Below are positions 44,081 to 54,287 of a DNA stretch of 64,000 bases, piece after piece. Where the stretch lies: NCBI RefSeq assembly GCF_000022025.1, contig NC_011886.1, positions 3,947,209 through 4,011,208 on the forward strand. The letters run 5' to 3'. The notes below the pieces were generated by a model, which worked only from the letters and a program-made list of their open reading frames with translations, was not told the origin of the DNA and did no database searches. Source of the stretch: Pseudarthrobacter chlorophenolicus A6 (GTDB lineage: Bacteria; Actinomycetota; Actinomycetes; Actinomycetales; Micrococcaceae). The position numbers and the translations under genes are program-made. Position 1 is the stretch's first letter. The number at the start of each line of letters is the position of its first letter.

Positions 44081-44977
44081 CTAGCGGAGCACCACGGTGC
44101 GGTTGCCCTGCAGGATGACCCGGCCTTCGCAGTGCCACTTCACCGCGTTGGAGAGGGCCTTGCATTCAGTGTCGCGGCCCGCGGCCACCAGGTCCTCGGG
44201 ACCGTACGTGTGGTCCACGTCCACCACCTGCTGGGAGATGATGGGCCCCTCGTCCAGCTCTGCGTTGACGTAGTGCGCGGTGGCGCCCACGGTCTTGACG
44301 CCGCGTGCGTAGGCCTGGTGGTAGGGCTTGGCACCCTTGAAGCTGGGCAGGAACGAGTGGTGGATGTTGATGGCCCGGCCGTCCAGCTTCCGGGTCAGGT
44401 CGTCGCTGAGCACCTGCATGTAGCGGGCCAGCACCACCAGTTCGACGTCGAGGCCGTCTACCAGTTCCATCAGCTCCGCTTCCGCTGCGGGCTTGGTGTC
44501 CGCAGTGACAGGGATGTGGTGGAACGGGATGCCGTGCCACTCCACCAGCGCCTGGTGGTCGCGGTGGTTGGACACCACTGCCACCACGTCCACCGGCAGT
44601 TCGCCGATGCGGGCGCGGAACAGCAGGTCGTTGAGGCAGTGCCCGAACTTGGACACCATGATGAGTACTTTGCGCTTGGAGCCCTGGCGTTCCAGCTGCC
44701 AGCGCATGCCGAACTTCTCCGCCACGGGGGCGAAGGAGTCGCGCAGGACGTCCAGCGTGGAATCGTCACCCTCGGAGACGAAGTGCACGCGCATGAAGAA
44801 GTGGCCTTCGGAGCGTTCGCCGAACTGCTTGTTGTCGATGATGTCGCAGCCGTGCTCCAGCAGGAAGCCGGACACGGCGTGGACAATTCCGGGCCCTTCC
44901 GGGCAGTCCAGGGTGAGGACGTGTTCCACGGTGGTGGGCGCCTTGGGCGCGGGGAGATGGGTTTCAGTGGCAGTCAT
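44081..44977 (-). CDS. purU: Formyltetrahydrofolate deformylase
   Basis: This 298-residue enzyme hydrolyses 10-formyl-THF to formate and THF, releasing excess one-carbon units. An N-terminal ACT regulatory domain (about 18-95; VLTLDCPEGPGIVHAVSGFL) precedes the formyl-transferase fold. That fold carries NHRDHQALVEWHGIPFHHIPV and the active-site stretch NIHHSFLPSFKGAKPYHQAY, then GATAHYV. It lies 3 bases after sdaA. In this operon it balances the folate pool loaded by demethylation of sarcosine. Confidence 0.95.
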   Translation of the reverse strand: MTATETHLPAPKAPTTVEHVLTLDCPEGPGIVHAVSGFLLEHGCDIIDNKQFGERSEGHFFMRVHFVSEGDDSTLDVLRDSFAPVAEKFGMRWQLERQGSKRKVLIMVSKFGHCLNDLLFRARIGELPVDVVAVVSNHRDHQALVEWHGIPFHHIPVTADTKPAAEAELMELVDGLDVELVVLARYMQVLSDDLTRKLDGRAINIHHSFLPSFKGAKPYHQAYARGVKTVGATAHYVNAELDEGPIISQQVVDVDHTYGPEDLVAAGRDTECKALSNAVKWHCEGRVILQGNRTVVLR

Positions 44978-44980
44978 GGT

Positions 44981-46408
44981 TCAGCACTCGATCACATTCA
45001 CGGCGAGTCCGCCTCGGGAGGTTTCCTTGTACTTGGTTTTCATGTCGGCTCCGGTATCGCGCATGGTCTTGATCGCCTTGTCCAGGGAGACCTTGTGGCT
45101 TCCGTCCCCGTGCAGGGCCAGCCGGGCCGCGTTGGTCGCCTTGACGCTGGCGATCGCGTTCCGCTCGATGCAGGGGATCTGCACCAGCCCGCCCACGGGG
45201 TCGCAGGTCAGGCCGAGGTTGTGTTCAATCCCTACCTCGGCGGCGTTCTCCACCTGCGCCGGCGTTCCGCCGAGCACTTCGCAGAGCCCGGCGGCGGCCA
45301 TGGAGCAGGCGGAGCCCACCTCGCCCTGGCAGCCAACTTCGGCGCCGGAGATGGAAGCGTTGGTCTTGAACAGGATGCCGACGGCGGCCGCGGCCAGCAG
45401 GAAGCGGACCACACCGTCGTCGTCGGCTCCCGGAACAAACTTCACGTAGTAGTGCAGGACGGCGGGAACAATGCCCGCTGCCCCGTTGGTGGGGGCGGTG
45501 ACAATCCGCCCGCCGGCGGCGTTCTCCTCATTCACGGCCAGCGCGAAGAGGTTCACCCATTCCATCGCGAGTAGAGGATCCGCCGGCGCCTGGACGGGCG
45601 ACGGCGATGCTGCCGCTGCCTTGGCGGACGCTTCGGCCGAAGCGGCGGAGGCAGTCAGGGTGCGGAACAGGGCGGGCGCCCGCCGGGTGACCTTCAGGCC
45701 GCCGGGGAGGATGCCCTCGGCGTTGCAGCCGTTCTCCACGCACTCCTTCATGACGGCCCAAAGCCCCAGGAGTTCTTCCCGGAGTTCGGCCTCGCTGCGC
45801 CAAGTCAGTTCGTTGGCGAGCATGACCTCGGAGATGGACATGCCTTCGCGGCTGCAGATCTGCAGGAGTTCGTCAGCCGTGGAGAACGGGTAGGGCAGCA
45901 CGGTGTCATCCGCCACCACCTTGTCCGCACCCTCGGCCTCGCCGTCCACCACGAAGCCGCCGCCGATGGAGTAGTAGCTCCGCTCGCTCAGCACGGAACC
46001 TGTGTGGTCCAGCGCCCGGAACGTCATGCCGTTGGGGTGCGCGGGGAGGGACTTGCGCCGGTGGAGGACCACGTCCTCTTCCCAGTTGAAGTCCACCCGG
46101 TGCGTCCCGGCGATCTGGAGTTCGGCGTTGAGTGCTGCAGCGGCCACCTGGTCATCGGCAGTGAAGGTGTTGACCGTCTCCGGTTCCAGGCCCTGCAAAC
46201 CCAGCACCACTGCCTTGTCCGAGCCGTGGCCGCGGCCCGTGGCGCCCAGGGAGCCGAAGAGCTCCGACTGGACCCGGGCGGTGGAGGCCAGGTGGCCGTC
46301 GCCCTTCAGCCCGTCCGCGAAGAGCTTTGCCGCCCGCATCGGGCCCACCGTGTGTGACGACGAGGGCCCGATGCCGACAGAAAAGAGGTCAAGGACGCTG
46401 AGCGCCAT
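44981..46408 (-). CDS. sdaA: L-serine ammonia-lyase, single-chain iron-sulfur type
   Basis: This 475-residue enzyme converts L-serine to pyruvate and ammonia. It starts [20 protein letters not shown], the family signature. Cluster cysteines are expected among [17 protein letters not shown] and [18 protein letters not shown]. An Ala/Ser/Pro-rich insert of about 30 residues (around [19 protein letters not shown]) lies between the two halves and looks like a linker. The ATG at 46408 overlaps the soxG stop by 1 base. Longer readings upstream only cover soxG in another frame. It drains the serine made by GlyA in the same operon. Confidence 0.94.
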   Translation of the reverse strand: MALSVLDLFSVGIGPSSSHTVGPMRAAKLFADGLKGDGHLASTARVQSELFGSLGATGRGHGSDKAVVLGLQGLEPETVNTFTADDQVAAAALNAELQIAGTHRVDFNWEEDVVLHRRKSLPAHPNGMTFRALDHTGSVLSERSYYSIGGGFVVDGEAEGADKVVADDTVLPYPFSTADELLQICSREGMSISEVMLANELTWRSEAELREELLGLWAVMKECVENGCNAEGILPGGLKVTRRAPALFRTLTASAASAEASAKAAAASPSPVQAPADPLLAMEWVNLFALAVNEENAAGGRIVTAPTNGAAGIVPAVLHYYVKFVPGADDDGVVRFLLAAAAVGILFKTNASISGAEVGCQGEVGSACSMAAAGLCEVLGGTPAQVENAAEVGIEHNLGLTCDPVGGLVQIPCIERNAIASVKATNAARLALHGDGSHKVSLDKAIKTMRDTGADMKTKYKETSRGGLAVNVIEC

Positions 46409-47058
46409 CAGGGGACCTCTGGTGAGGCGTACTCCCGCATGCCGTCCAGGAGCCAGCGGCCCAGGAACTCGGCGAACGAGGCCCGCGGGAACACCCGGAA
46501 GGACTCCTCGCCGGTCTTCCACAGGAGGGCGGGAATGTTCCCGATTTCCGTGGAGTAGGCCGTTCCGGCCTTGAAGACGCGGGGGTGCAGGTCCAGCGAG
46601 CAGCCCTTTTCGAGGACGGAGCGGGCCTGCGGGCCGGTCAGTTCGAAGGTGGTGCGGTTGGCCGAGAGGTCAACCACCTGGCCGGCGTCGCCGCCCAGCG
46701 CGTCCCGGAGCGACTGGATCAGGCTGCCACCCAGGGACTCGTGGGCTTCGGTGGGCGCAACCACCAGGAACTCGGCCGGGCCCAGCCACAGGACGGAGGT
46801 GTCGCCGTTGCCGGCAACGTCTCCGGACCGGGCGGGCAGGCCGCCGGTCACGGCGGCGATGCGCTGCGCAGCGTCGGATCCTGCGGCCGCCCGGATCCCC
46901 ACCATGGTCAGGAAGGGGACCTCGGAGATTTCAACGGTTCCGGCCAGCGAGCCTGCCGCGAACGCGTCCCTGAGCACTCCGGCCGGGCTGGTGCGGACCG
47001 CGAGGTCCTTGTCGGCCGGGGTCTTGGCGGGGGTGGGGGAAGCTGCTGTCTCAGCCAT
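46408..47058 (-). CDS. soxG: Sarcosine oxidase gamma subunit
   Basis: This 216-residue small subunit of heterotetrameric sarcosine oxidase has a fold related to the aminomethyltransferase (GcvT) C-terminal part. Recognisable stretches are [40 protein letters not shown] and [29 protein letters not shown] 47058 lies 8 bases inside the end of soxA, so the genes are coupled. The N-terminus is a Thr/Pro/Ala-rich stretch without clear structure. A longer reading to 47136 would be antisense-like filler. Confidence 0.92.
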   Translation of the reverse strand: MAETAASPTPAKTPADKDLAVRTSPAGVLRDAFAAGSLAGTVEISEVPFLTMVGIRAAAGSDAAQRIAAVTGGLPARSGDVAGNGDTSVLWLGPAEFLVVAPTEAHESLGGSLIQSLRDALGGDAGQVVDLSANRTTFELTGPQARSVLEKGCSLDLHPRVFKAGTAYSTEIGNIPALLWKTGEESFRVFPRASFAEFLGRWLLDGMREYASPEVP

Positions 47059-49993
47059 CTTTGCGGGTCCCTTCGGAGTCAAAAAGCACTGTCTCTGCAA
47101 CAACAACGTCCACCAGCTGGTCGCCGGCGGCAGCAATCAGCGTTTCGCCGATGCGGTTGCGTCCGTTCTTGATCAGGGCCAGGCCGAAGGAACGGCCCAG
47201 CGCTGCGCTGTGGTAGCTGGAGGTGACGAACCCTTCCATCGGCACGGGGCCGTAGGCGGGGTTGGTGGAGCGTCCCTTTTCCACCAACTGGGTGCCTTCG
47301 GGCAGCCGCAGCGTGCGGTCCACGGGAAGGACGCTGACCAGGTGCTTGCGGTCTTCACGCTGGGCGTCCACGCGGGAGTAGGAGCGCTTGCCGATGAAGT
47401 CCTTGGCCTTGGAGACGATCCACTCCATGCCGGCATCCTGCGGGGTTACAGTGCCGTCGGTGTCCTGCCCGACGATCGGGTAGCCCTTTTCGGCGCGGAG
47501 GACGTGCATGGTTTCGGTGCCGTACGGGGTGATGTTGAACTCGGCACCTGCTGCGGCCACGGACTCCCAGGTGTTCAGGCCGTACCAGGCCGGAACATTG
47601 ATCTCGTAGGCGAGTTCGCCGGAGAAGGAGATCCGGCAGACCCGTGCCCGGACGCCGGAGGCGAGGGTGGTCTCACGGAAGGTCATGAACGGGAAGTTTT
47701 CAGCATCCAGTCCGCCGTTGGCGGCCAGTTCCGGGGCCACCTTGGCGATCACTTCGCGGGACTTGGGCCCCACGACGGCAATGGTGTTCCACTGCTCGGT
47801 CACCGAGGTGCACTGCACGTCCAGCTCAGGCCATTCGGTCTGCAGCCATTCCTCCAGGTGGTCCAGCACCTTGGCGGCGCCGCCGGTGGTGGTGGTCATG
47901 AAGAAGGTGTCCTCGTCCAACCGGAGGGTCACGCCGTCGTCGAAGATCATGCCGTCGGCCAGGCACATGACGCCGTAGCGTGCCGAGCCCGGGGCCAGCT
48001 TCTTGAAGGCGTTGGTGTAGACGCGGTTCAGGAACTCGCCCGCATCCTTGCCGCGGATTTCGATCTTGCCCAGGGTGGTGGCGTCCATGAAGCCCACCGA
48101 GTCGCGGACGGCGGCGCATTCGCGCAGCACTGCGGCGTCCATGTCTTCCCCGCCCTGCGGGTAGTACCAGGGGCGCTTCCACTGCCCGACGTCCTCGAAG
48201 AGCGCACCCTTGGCAACGTGCCATGGCTGGATCGAGGTGATGCGGGCGGGGTCGAAGAGCTCACCGCGCTGGCGTCCGGCGAGGGCCGCGAAGGCCACCG
48301 GGGTGAACGGTGCGCGGTAGGTGGTGGTGCCGATGTCACCGATGCCGCGCGAAGCCTCGCCGGCCGTGCGCAGGGCCGCCGCGATCACGCCGATGGCGTT
48401 CACGCCGGAGGTCTTGCCCTGGTCGTTGGCGGTGCTGATGGAGGTGTACCGCTTGATGTGTTCCACCGAACGCATTCCCGCGCCGGTGGAGCGGAGGACG
48501 TCCGCCACTGACTGGTCGCGCTGGAAGTCCACGAAGTGGTGGTGCCAGTCGTCCGGGGTACCCTCTTCGCCCGGTACCAGCCACAGCTGGCGGGTGGGGG
48601 CGGAAGCCTTCAGCTCCGGGAGGACGGAAGGCTCGACGGCGGATTCGAAGCCCGCGGCGATGGCCGCCTTCGCGCCGGCGGAGATGCCCTCGGCGAGGCA
48701 GTCTTCGGTCGCGAACGAGCCGCGGCCGGAGCCGATGGTCTGCTGGTTGGGAACCTCGGTGCTGGGCACGAAGGCTGCCAGCTCGTCGTCCCAGCGCAGC
48801 TTGCCCTGTCGCTGGGAGTGCAGGTGCACCAGCGGGCTCCAGCCGCCGGAGACGGCCAGCAGGTCTGCTGCGATCTGCTCGACGCCGGAGGTGAGTTCGC
48901 CGTCGTCGTTGATGCTGCGGACGGTGACGCCGTCCAGCCGGCCGGCGGAATCAGCGCTGGTGTTGGCCACCGCGCTGCCGATCAGCACCCGGATCCCGGA
49001 TTCGACGGCGGCGGTTGCCACGGCGGTGAGCTTGGGACGGGCGTCAACGACGGCTGCGACCTTGACGCCAGCTGCTGCGAGGTCGGCGGCGGTGGCGTAG
49101 GCGCTGTCGTTGGTGGTGCTGATAACCACGCGCTGGCCAGCGGCCACGGCGTACCGGTTCAGGTAGCTGCGGACGGCCGAGGCGAGCATGATGCCGGGGC
49201 GGTCGTTGTTCTCGAACACCAGGGGACGCTCATGCGCCCCGGGGGCGAGGACCACCTGACTGGCACGGATGTGCCAAATCCGCTGGCGGGAGACGCCGGG
49301 GGCAGCGGGGCTGGTGAGGTGGTCGGTGCGGTTCTGGACGGCGATGACGTAGTTGGCGTCGTAGGCGCCGAACGCGGTGGTGCGGTTCAGGACCGTGGAT
49401 TCCGCGCCGGAAACCAGTTCGGCTTCGACGTCGGCCACCCATTCGAGGGCGGGCTTGCCTTCGATGGTTTCGGCCAGGCCCTCGGCCATGGAGCCGGAGA
49501 GCAGGGAGCCGCCGAGTTCGGGCTGGTCATCGAGCAGCATGACGCGGGCACCGGTGCGGACGGCTTCGCGGGCTGCGGCAAGGCCGGCAGGGCCGCCGCC
49601 GATGACCAGGACGTCGGTGTGGACGTACTTCTTGTCGTATTCGGCGCGGTCCTCAGCCGGATCCAGCTTGCCCAGGCCGTTGAGCTGGAGGGCCTGGAGT
49701 CCGTCAACGAGGGAAACGGTGGTAGCAGGGAGCATGGACTCGGCCACGTGACCGGGGAAGCGGGCTTCCACGCGGACCAGCGCGTTGGCTTCTTCGACGC
49801 CGGCGGACATGATGCCGCGGTGGCGGTCCTCGTAAAGCGAGTTACCGGCAGCGATGCGGCCGTTGGCGAGCAGTGCGGAGGCCAGGGTATCGCCGGGGTG
49901 TCCGGTGAACTCCTCGCCGTCCACGGTGAAGCGCCAGGAAATGGTGCGGTCGATGCGGCCGCCGGTGGCCAGGCGGGCGTTCTGGGAGGTCAC
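47051..49993 (-). CDS. soxA: Sarcosine oxidase alpha subunit
   Basis: This 980-residue subunit is complete for the family. An N-terminal ferredoxin-like 2Fe-2S-type domain (about 12-95, [20 protein letters not shown]) comes first. An NAD-binding Rossmann domain follows (about 130-165, [20 protein letters not shown]). A large middle domain and a C-terminal GcvT-like folate-binding domain (about 600-970; [38 protein letters not shown]) complete it. The last transfers the methyl-derived formaldehyde to THF. The ATG overlaps soxD in ATGA and the 3' end overlaps soxG. Confidence 0.96.
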   Translation of the reverse strand: MTSQNARLATGGRIDRTISWRFTVDGEEFTGHPGDTLASALLANGRIAAGNSLYEDRHRGIMSAGVEEANALVRVEARFPGHVAESMLPATTVSLVDGLQALQLNGLGKLDPAEDRAEYDKKYVHTDVLVIGGGPAGLAAAREAVRTGARVMLLDDQPELGGSLLSGSMAEGLAETIEGKPALEWVADVEAELVSGAESTVLNRTTAFGAYDANYVIAVQNRTDHLTSPAAPGVSRQRIWHIRASQVVLAPGAHERPLVFENNDRPGIMLASAVRSYLNRYAVAAGQRVVISTTNDSAYATAADLAAAGVKVAAVVDARPKLTAVATAAVESGIRVLIGSAVANTSADSAGRLDGVTVRSINDDGELTSGVEQIAADLLAVSGGWSPLVHLHSQRQGKLRWDDELAAFVPSTEVPNQQTIGSGRGSFATEDCLAEGISAGAKAAIAAGFESAVEPSVLPELKASAPTRQLWLVPGEEGTPDDWHHHFVDFQRDQSVADVLRSTGAGMRSVEHIKRYTSISTANDQGKTSGVNAIGVIAAALRTAGEASRGIGDIGTTTYRAPFTPVAFAALAGRQRGELFDPARITSIQPWHVAKGALFEDVGQWKRPWYYPQGGEDMDAAVLRECAAVRDSVGFMDATTLGKIEIRGKDAGEFLNRVYTNAFKKLAPGSARYGVMCLADGMIFDDGVTLRLDEDTFFMTTTTGGAAKVLDHLEEWLQTEWPELDVQCTSVTEQWNTIAVVGPKSREVIAKVAPELAANGGLDAENFPFMTFRETTLASGVRARVCRISFSGELAYEINVPAWYGLNTWESVAAAGAEFNITPYGTETMHVLRAEKGYPIVGQDTDGTVTPQDAGMEWIVSKAKDFIGKRSYSRVDAQREDRKHLVSVLPVDRTLRLPEGTQLVEKGRSTNPAYGPVPMEGFVTSSYHSAALGRSFGLALIKNGRNRIGETLIAAAGDQLVDVVVAETVLFDSEGTRKDG

Positions 49994-50400
49994 TTGGTGG
50001 CTCCTTCCGGGGCTGCAGTGGTGGCGGAGGAAATGCTGGTGCCTGAAATATCGGGGGCGGCGGTCCCTGTGGTGGTGCTGTCGGCGGCAACGCTGGCGGT
50101 GCCGGACTCGGTACCGGGTGTGCCGGCTTGGTCAGGCCGCGGCGTTCCCATCGGGTAGATGGCCTGGATGTCGTAGCTCACGGTGTCCCGGAGCATGTTG
50201 AACCACTGGCGGCAGCCGGTGCTGTGGACCCAGCGTTCGGCGAAGGTGCCCTTGGTGTTGCTGCGGTAGAAGAGGTAGCGGGACCACTCCGTGTCGCTGA
50301 GCTCGTTGGGGTTTTCCGGGTAGGCGACGTGGGCCTGTCCCCCGTAGTGGAATTCGGTTTCGTCCCGCGGGCCGCAGTTGGGGCATGGGATCAGCAGCAT
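49990..50400 (-). CDS. soxD: Sarcosine oxidase delta subunit, with an extra C-terminal tail
   Basis: This 136-residue subunit begins [20 protein letters not shown]. Cys6, Cys9, His59 and Cys63 are all present, at the positions described for the zinc site of Corynebacterium sarcosine oxidase delta. The folded core ends near IQAIYPMG (residue 85). About 50 further residues are almost only Gly, Thr, Ser, Ala and Pro ([20 protein letters not shown] and on), which the usual delta subunit of roughly 90-100 residues lacks. The ATG at 50400 lies 29 bases after soxB; a longer reading upstream is the shifted soxB frame. Confidence 0.94.
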   Translation of the reverse strand: MLLIPCPNCGPRDETEFHYGGQAHVAYPENPNELSDTEWSRYLFYRSNTKGTFAERWVHSTGCRQWFNMLRDTVSYDIQAIYPMGTPRPDQAGTPGTESGTASVAADSTTTGTAAPDISGTSISSATTAAPEGATK

Positions 50401-50429
50401 GTGCGTTAGTCCTTTTCTGGTGGCGGCGG

Positions 50430-51650
50430 CTAGTGGGCCACGGCGGCGGCGCCGTGTTCGTCGATGAGGGCGCCGGTTTCGAAGCGCTCCAGGGAGAACG
50501 GCGCGTTCAGCTTGTGCGGGGCGCCGGTGGCGATGGTGTGCGCGAAGGTCATGCCTGCCGCGGGGGTGCCCTTGAAGCCGCCGGTTCCCCAGCCACAGTT
50601 CACGAACATGTTCTCCACCGGGGTGGTGCCGACAATCGGCGAGGCGTCCAGGGTGGTGTCCACGATGCCGCCCCACGTCCGGAGCACGTGGGCCCGGGCG
50701 AAGATGGGGAAGAGCTCCACGGCGGCCGCCATCTGCTGCTCGATCACGTGGAAGGAGCCGCGCTGGCCGTAGCCGTTGTAGGAGTCCACGCCGGCACCCA
50801 TGACCAGTTCGCCCTTGTGCGCCTGCGAGACGTAGACGTGGACGTGGTTGGACATGACCACCGTGGGGTGGACCGGCTCGTGCAGTTCGGAAACCAGTGC
50901 CTGCAGCGGGTGGGACTGGATGGGGAGCTCAAAGCCCGCCATCTCGGCCAGGACCGAGCTGTGGCCGGCGGCGCAGAGGCCAACCTTTTCGGTGTTGATG
51001 GTGCCGCGGCTGGTCTTGACGCCCACCACACGGTCGCCGTCCTTGAGGAAGCCGGTCACTTCGCAGTTCTGGATGATGTCCACGCCCAGTTCGTCGCATT
51101 TGCGGGCGAAGGCCCAGGCAACATGGTCGTGCTTGGCGATGCCGGCGCGGGGCTGGTAGGTGGCGCCCATGACGGGGTAGCGGATGTTGTCGCTGATGTT
51201 CAGGATGGGGCAGAGTTCCTTGACCTGCTGCGGGTCCAGCCATTCAGCGTCAACGCCGTTGAGCTTGTTGGCGCCCACGCGGCGCATGCTTTCGCGGACA
51301 TCGCCCAGGGTGTGGGCCAGGTTCATCACGCCGCGCTGGCTGAACAGGAAGTCGTACTCGAGTTCCTCGGGCAGGATTTCCCAGAGCTTGAGGGCGTGCT
51401 CGTAGATGGCGGCGCTCTCGTCCCAGAGGTAGTTGGAACGGATGATGGTGGTGTTGCGGGCCATGTTGCCGCCGGCCAGCCAGCCCTTTTCCAGGACCGC
51501 GATGTTGGTCATGCCGTGGTTCTTGGCCAGGAAGTAGGCCGTGGCCAGGCCGTGCCCGCCGCCGCCGACGATCACGGCGTCGTAGGAGGACTTGGGTTCC
51601 GGGTTGCGCCAGAGGAAATCCGGGTGTTCGGGGAGGTGGGGGGCGCTCAC
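50430..51650 (-). CDS. soxB: Sarcosine oxidase beta subunit
   Basis: This 406-residue flavin subunit oxidises the N-methyl group of sarcosine. The FAD site reads [43 protein letters not shown] and, at the end, [21 protein letters not shown] are conserved in SoxB. The protein carries noncovalent FAD and covalent FMN in the known complexes. Its GTG start overlaps the glyA stop in GTGA, so GlyA and SoxB production are linked. Confidence 0.96.
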   Translation of the reverse strand: MSAPHLPEHPDFLWRNPEPKSSYDAVIVGGGGHGLATAYFLAKNHGMTNIAVLEKGWLAGGNMARNTTIIRSNYLWDESAAIYEHALKLWEILPEELEYDFLFSQRGVMNLAHTLGDVRESMRRVGANKLNGVDAEWLDPQQVKELCPILNISDNIRYPVMGATYQPRAGIAKHDHVAWAFARKCDELGVDIIQNCEVTGFLKDGDRVVGVKTSRGTINTEKVGLCAAGHSSVLAEMAGFELPIQSHPLQALVSELHEPVHPTVVMSNHVHVYVSQAHKGELVMGAGVDSYNGYGQRGSFHVIEQQMAAAVELFPIFARAHVLRTWGGIVDTTLDASPIVGTTPVENMFVNCGWGTGGFKGTPAAGMTFAHTIATGAPHKLNAPFSLERFETGALIDEHGAAAVAH

Positions 51651-52990
51651 TGGGCTGCTCCAATCAGGTCTGCTTCGGCACCGGCCAGGCTGGTGCTGTT
51701 CTCGGAAAGATGCGGGTAAAGCGGGAATTGCTCGGCGAGCGCCGTGACGCGTGCGCGGAGTTCGACGGCGGTGTCCCCGGGCAGGGTGCCCGTGGACGCG
51801 GAGGCGATCAGCGCCGTCGCGATGATGTCCGCGACTTCAGCGAATTCCGTTGCACCGAAGCCGCGGGCGGCCAGGGCGGGGGTGCCGATGCGGAGGCCCG
51901 AGGAGACCATCGGGGGGCGGGGGTCGAACGGGACGGCGTTGCGGTTGACCGTGATGCCGATGTGGTGGAGGGCGTCCTCGCCCTGCTGGCCGTCGAGCTC
52001 GGAGTGCCGGAGGTCAACCAGGACCAGGTGCACATCGGTGCCGCCGTTGACCACGGAGATTCCGGCTTCCTGGACGTCCGGCTGCAGGAGGCGTTCGGCC
52101 AGCAGCTGGGCACCCTGCAGGACGCGCTCCTGGCGTTCCTTGAATTCGGGGGTTGCGGCGAGCTTGAAGGCCACGGCCTTGGCGGCAACCACGTGCTCCA
52201 GCGGGCCGCCCTGCTGGCCGGGGAACACGGCGGAGTTGATCTTCTTGGCGTATTCCTCCTTGGCGAGGATGACGCCGCCGCGGGGGCCGCCGAGGGTCTT
52301 GTGCGTGGTGGTGGTGACCACGTCCGCGTAGGGGACGGGGTTCGGGTGCAGGCCCGCGGCCACGAGGCCGGCGAAGTGGGCCATGTCCACCATGAGGTAG
52401 GCGCCCACCAGGTCGGCGATCCGGCGGAACTCGGCGAAGTCGAGCTGGCGGGAGTACGCGGACCAGCCGGCAACGATCAGCTTGGGCTTGTGCTCCAGGG
52501 CCAGGGCTTCCACCTCGGCCATGTCCACCCGCAGGTCCTCCTCACGGACGTGGTACGGGACCACGTTGTAGAGCTTGCCGGAGAAGTTGATCTTCATGCC
52601 GTGGGTAAGGTGGCCGCCGTGGGCGAGGGACAGGCCCAGGATGGTGTCTCCCGGGTTCAGCAGGGCAAACATGGCCGCGGCGTTGGCCTGGGCGCCGGAG
52701 TGCGGCTGCACGTTGGCGAATTCGGCGCCGAACAGTGCCTTGACGCGGTCGATGGCCAACTGTTCGATCACATCGACGTGCTCGCAGCCGCCGTAGTAGC
52801 GCTTGCCGGGGTAGCCCTCGGCGTACTTGTTGGTGAGGACCGAGCCCTGCGCCTCCATCACTGCCGACGGAGCGAAGTTCTCCGATGCGATCATCTCCAG
52901 GGTGGACTGCTGGCGGTGCAGTTCCAGTGCAACGGCGGCGGCGACGTCGGCGTCCACCGTGGCGAGCGAGGCGTTGAGTGCGTCCTGCAT
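51647..52990 (-). CDS. glyA: Serine hydroxymethyltransferase
   Basis: This 447-residue PLP enzyme interconverts glycine plus methylene-THF and serine. The N-terminal [32 protein letters not shown] and the PLP Lys in [15 protein letters not shown] are textbook. It is the first gene of the sarcosine operon. Here it would run towards serine, using both products of sarcosine oxidase. AGGAG lies 4-8 bases before the ATG. This is probably a second, catabolic copy rather than the housekeeping gene, an inference from its operon. Confidence 0.96.
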   Translation of the reverse strand: MQDALNASLATVDADVAAAVALELHRQQSTLEMIASENFAPSAVMEAQGSVLTNKYAEGYPGKRYYGGCEHVDVIEQLAIDRVKALFGAEFANVQPHSGAQANAAAMFALLNPGDTILGLSLAHGGHLTHGMKINFSGKLYNVVPYHVREEDLRVDMAEVEALALEHKPKLIVAGWSAYSRQLDFAEFRRIADLVGAYLMVDMAHFAGLVAAGLHPNPVPYADVVTTTTHKTLGGPRGGVILAKEEYAKKINSAVFPGQQGGPLEHVVAAKAVAFKLAATPEFKERQERVLQGAQLLAERLLQPDVQEAGISVVNGGTDVHLVLVDLRHSELDGQQGEDALHHIGITVNRNAVPFDPRPPMVSSGLRIGTPALAARGFGATEFAEVADIIATALIASASTGTLPGDTAVELRARVTALAEQFPLYPHLSENSTSLAGAEADLIGAAQ

Positions 52991-53015
52991 GTTTCTCCTT
53001 CTAAACCTGAAAGTC

Positions 53016-53060
53016 CTGATCCGTAACTGATCTGTAACTGATATATTAGAACTGACGTAA
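53016..53060. repeat. Tandem 11-bp repeats in the divergent glyA-GntR promoter region
   Basis: CTGATCCGTAA, CTGATCTGTAA and CTGATATATTA follow one another without gap (53016-53048). A fourth partial copy CTGACGTAA lies at 53052-53060. The period of 11 bases is close to one helical turn. The stretch is A+T-rich and lies between glyA and the divergent GntR gene, so it probably holds operators and the glyA promoter. Confidence 0.55.
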
Positions 53061-53114
53061 TAGTATGTTCCAGATCACGTAGCAGTCAATAGCCACCCGG
53101 GAAGAGAGCGCAAC

Positions 53115-53783
53115 ATGGCCGTAATGCTGGAGAACTCCATCGCCGGCGAGGAGGACCTTTCGCTCTCCGAGCGGGCGTACCGGCACCTCCGGGACCGCCT
53201 GATCATGCTGGACATCCGCCCGGGAGACCCCATCAACGACGGCAAGCTCGCCGCCGAGCTTGGCATCGGGCGCACCCCCGTGCGGGAGGCACTCAAGCGC
53301 CTGGAAAGCGACCACCTGGTGGTTTCCTACCCCCGCAGGGGAACATTTGCCACCATCGTCGACATCACTGAACTCGCGGATGTCTCCGAGCTGCGTGAAT
53401 CGCTGGAACCCTTGGCAGCCAAGCGGGCAGCCAAGCTGGCCACGCCTGCCCTGCGGGCCGAGATCCGGGAAACGGCCGCCGCAATCGCAGGCATGGGCGG
53501 CGACGATGACCCCTACGACCTGATGCGCTATGACATCAAGGTCCACCGGCTGATCTACCGGGCCGCCGCGAACGCGCACCTGGAAGACGTCCTGATCCGC
53601 TACGACAACCTTGCCACCCGCATCTGGTGCATGGTTTTGGAGAAGGTCCCGTCCGTGTCATCGCACATTGCCGAGCACGTTGAACTGCTCGAGGCAGTGG
53701 CCGACGGCGATTCCGAGCGCGCGGGCAAGCTCGCTTTGGAGCACGTCACCAGCTTCGAGCAGGCCATCCGCAACGTGCTGTAG
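53115..53783 (+). CDS. GntR-family (FCD) regulator, probable controller of the sarcosine operon
   Basis: This 222-residue regulator has an N-terminal winged helix (about 12-75; LSERAYRHLRDRLIMLDIRP, KLAAELGIGRTPVREALKRLE) and a C-terminal FCD domain (about 85-215; DVSELRESLEPLAAKRAAKL, YDIKVHRLIYRAAANAHLED). It is divergent from the glyA-sox operon over 124 bases that contain tandem repeats. FCD domains bind small carboxylates, so glycine, sarcosine or a related acid is a plausible effector. GGGAAGAGAG precedes the ATG. Confidence 0.88.
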   Translation: MAVMLENSIAGEEDLSLSERAYRHLRDRLIMLDIRPGDPINDGKLAAELGIGRTPVREALKRLESDHLVVSYPRRGTFATIVDITELADVSELRESLEPLAAKRAAKLATPALRAEIRETAAAIAGMGGDDDPYDLMRYDIKVHRLIYRAAANAHLEDVLIRYDNLATRIWCMVLEKVPSVSSHIAEHVELLEAVADGDSERAGKLALEHVTSFEQAIRNVL

Positions 53784-53790
53784 GCGCGGA

Positions 53791-53819
53791 CGCCGGGGCC
53801 CCTGCCTGGGGCCCCGGCG
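53791..53819. terminator. Bidirectional hairpin between GntR and VOC genes
   Basis: CGCCGGGGCCCC (53791-53802) and GGGGCCCCGGCG (53808-53819) form a perfect 12-base stem with a 5-base loop between the convergent genes. No T-run is present. Confidence 0.7.
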
Positions 53820-53834
53820 CTCAGGGTCGGGCCC

Positions 53835-54209
53835 CTACGGATCCAGGCGCTTGCGCAGGAGGCAGAACTCGTTGCCCTCGGGGTCCTGCAGGACGTGCCA
53901 GCTTTCGTCTCCGGCCTGCCCCACATCGGCGGGCCGGGCACCCAGGGCCAGCAGGCGTTCCAGCTCGGCGGCCTGGTCCCGGTCCACCGGGTTGACGTCG
54001 ATGTGCAGCGGCAGCCGGCCGGTACGCGGATTGCTGCTGGGGCTCAGGATGATGGTGGGCTGCAGTCCGCCGAACCCGGCGGGAGGCCCGATCTCGATGT
54101 AGCCGTCTTCCCGGTCGAGCTCCACGTAACCGAGGACCTCGCACCAAAACCGCGCCAGCAGCTCGGGATCATTGCAGTTTAGGACCAGTTCACTGATGCG
54201 GCATGACAT
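53835..54209 (-). CDS. VOC-family (glyoxalase/bleomycin-resistance-like) protein
   Basis: This 124-residue single VOC module set has paired beta-alpha-beta-beta-beta units: SELVLNCNDPELLARFWCEVLGY, then IEIGPPAG, PLHIDVNPVDRDQAAELERLLALGA and WHVLQDPEGNEFCLLRKRLD. The final DPEGNEFCL is characteristic of the actinobacterial glyoxalase-like (Glyoxalase_6) group. Its substrate is unknown. It is monocistronic, between a hairpin and the ROK repressor gene, and no functional link to either is evident. Confidence 0.85.
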   Translation of the reverse strand: MSCRISELVLNCNDPELLARFWCEVLGYVELDREDGYIEIGPPAGFGGLQPTIILSPSSNPRTGRLPLHIDVNPVDRDQAAELERLLALGARPADVGQAGDESWHVLQDPEGNEFCLLRKRLDP

Positions 54210-54287
54210 GGTGGCCAGTGTACGGGCAGGCGGACCCCATCCGGCCGATTTCGCACGGCAACTGCGCCACGGGGCAGGGCCGGCGTA

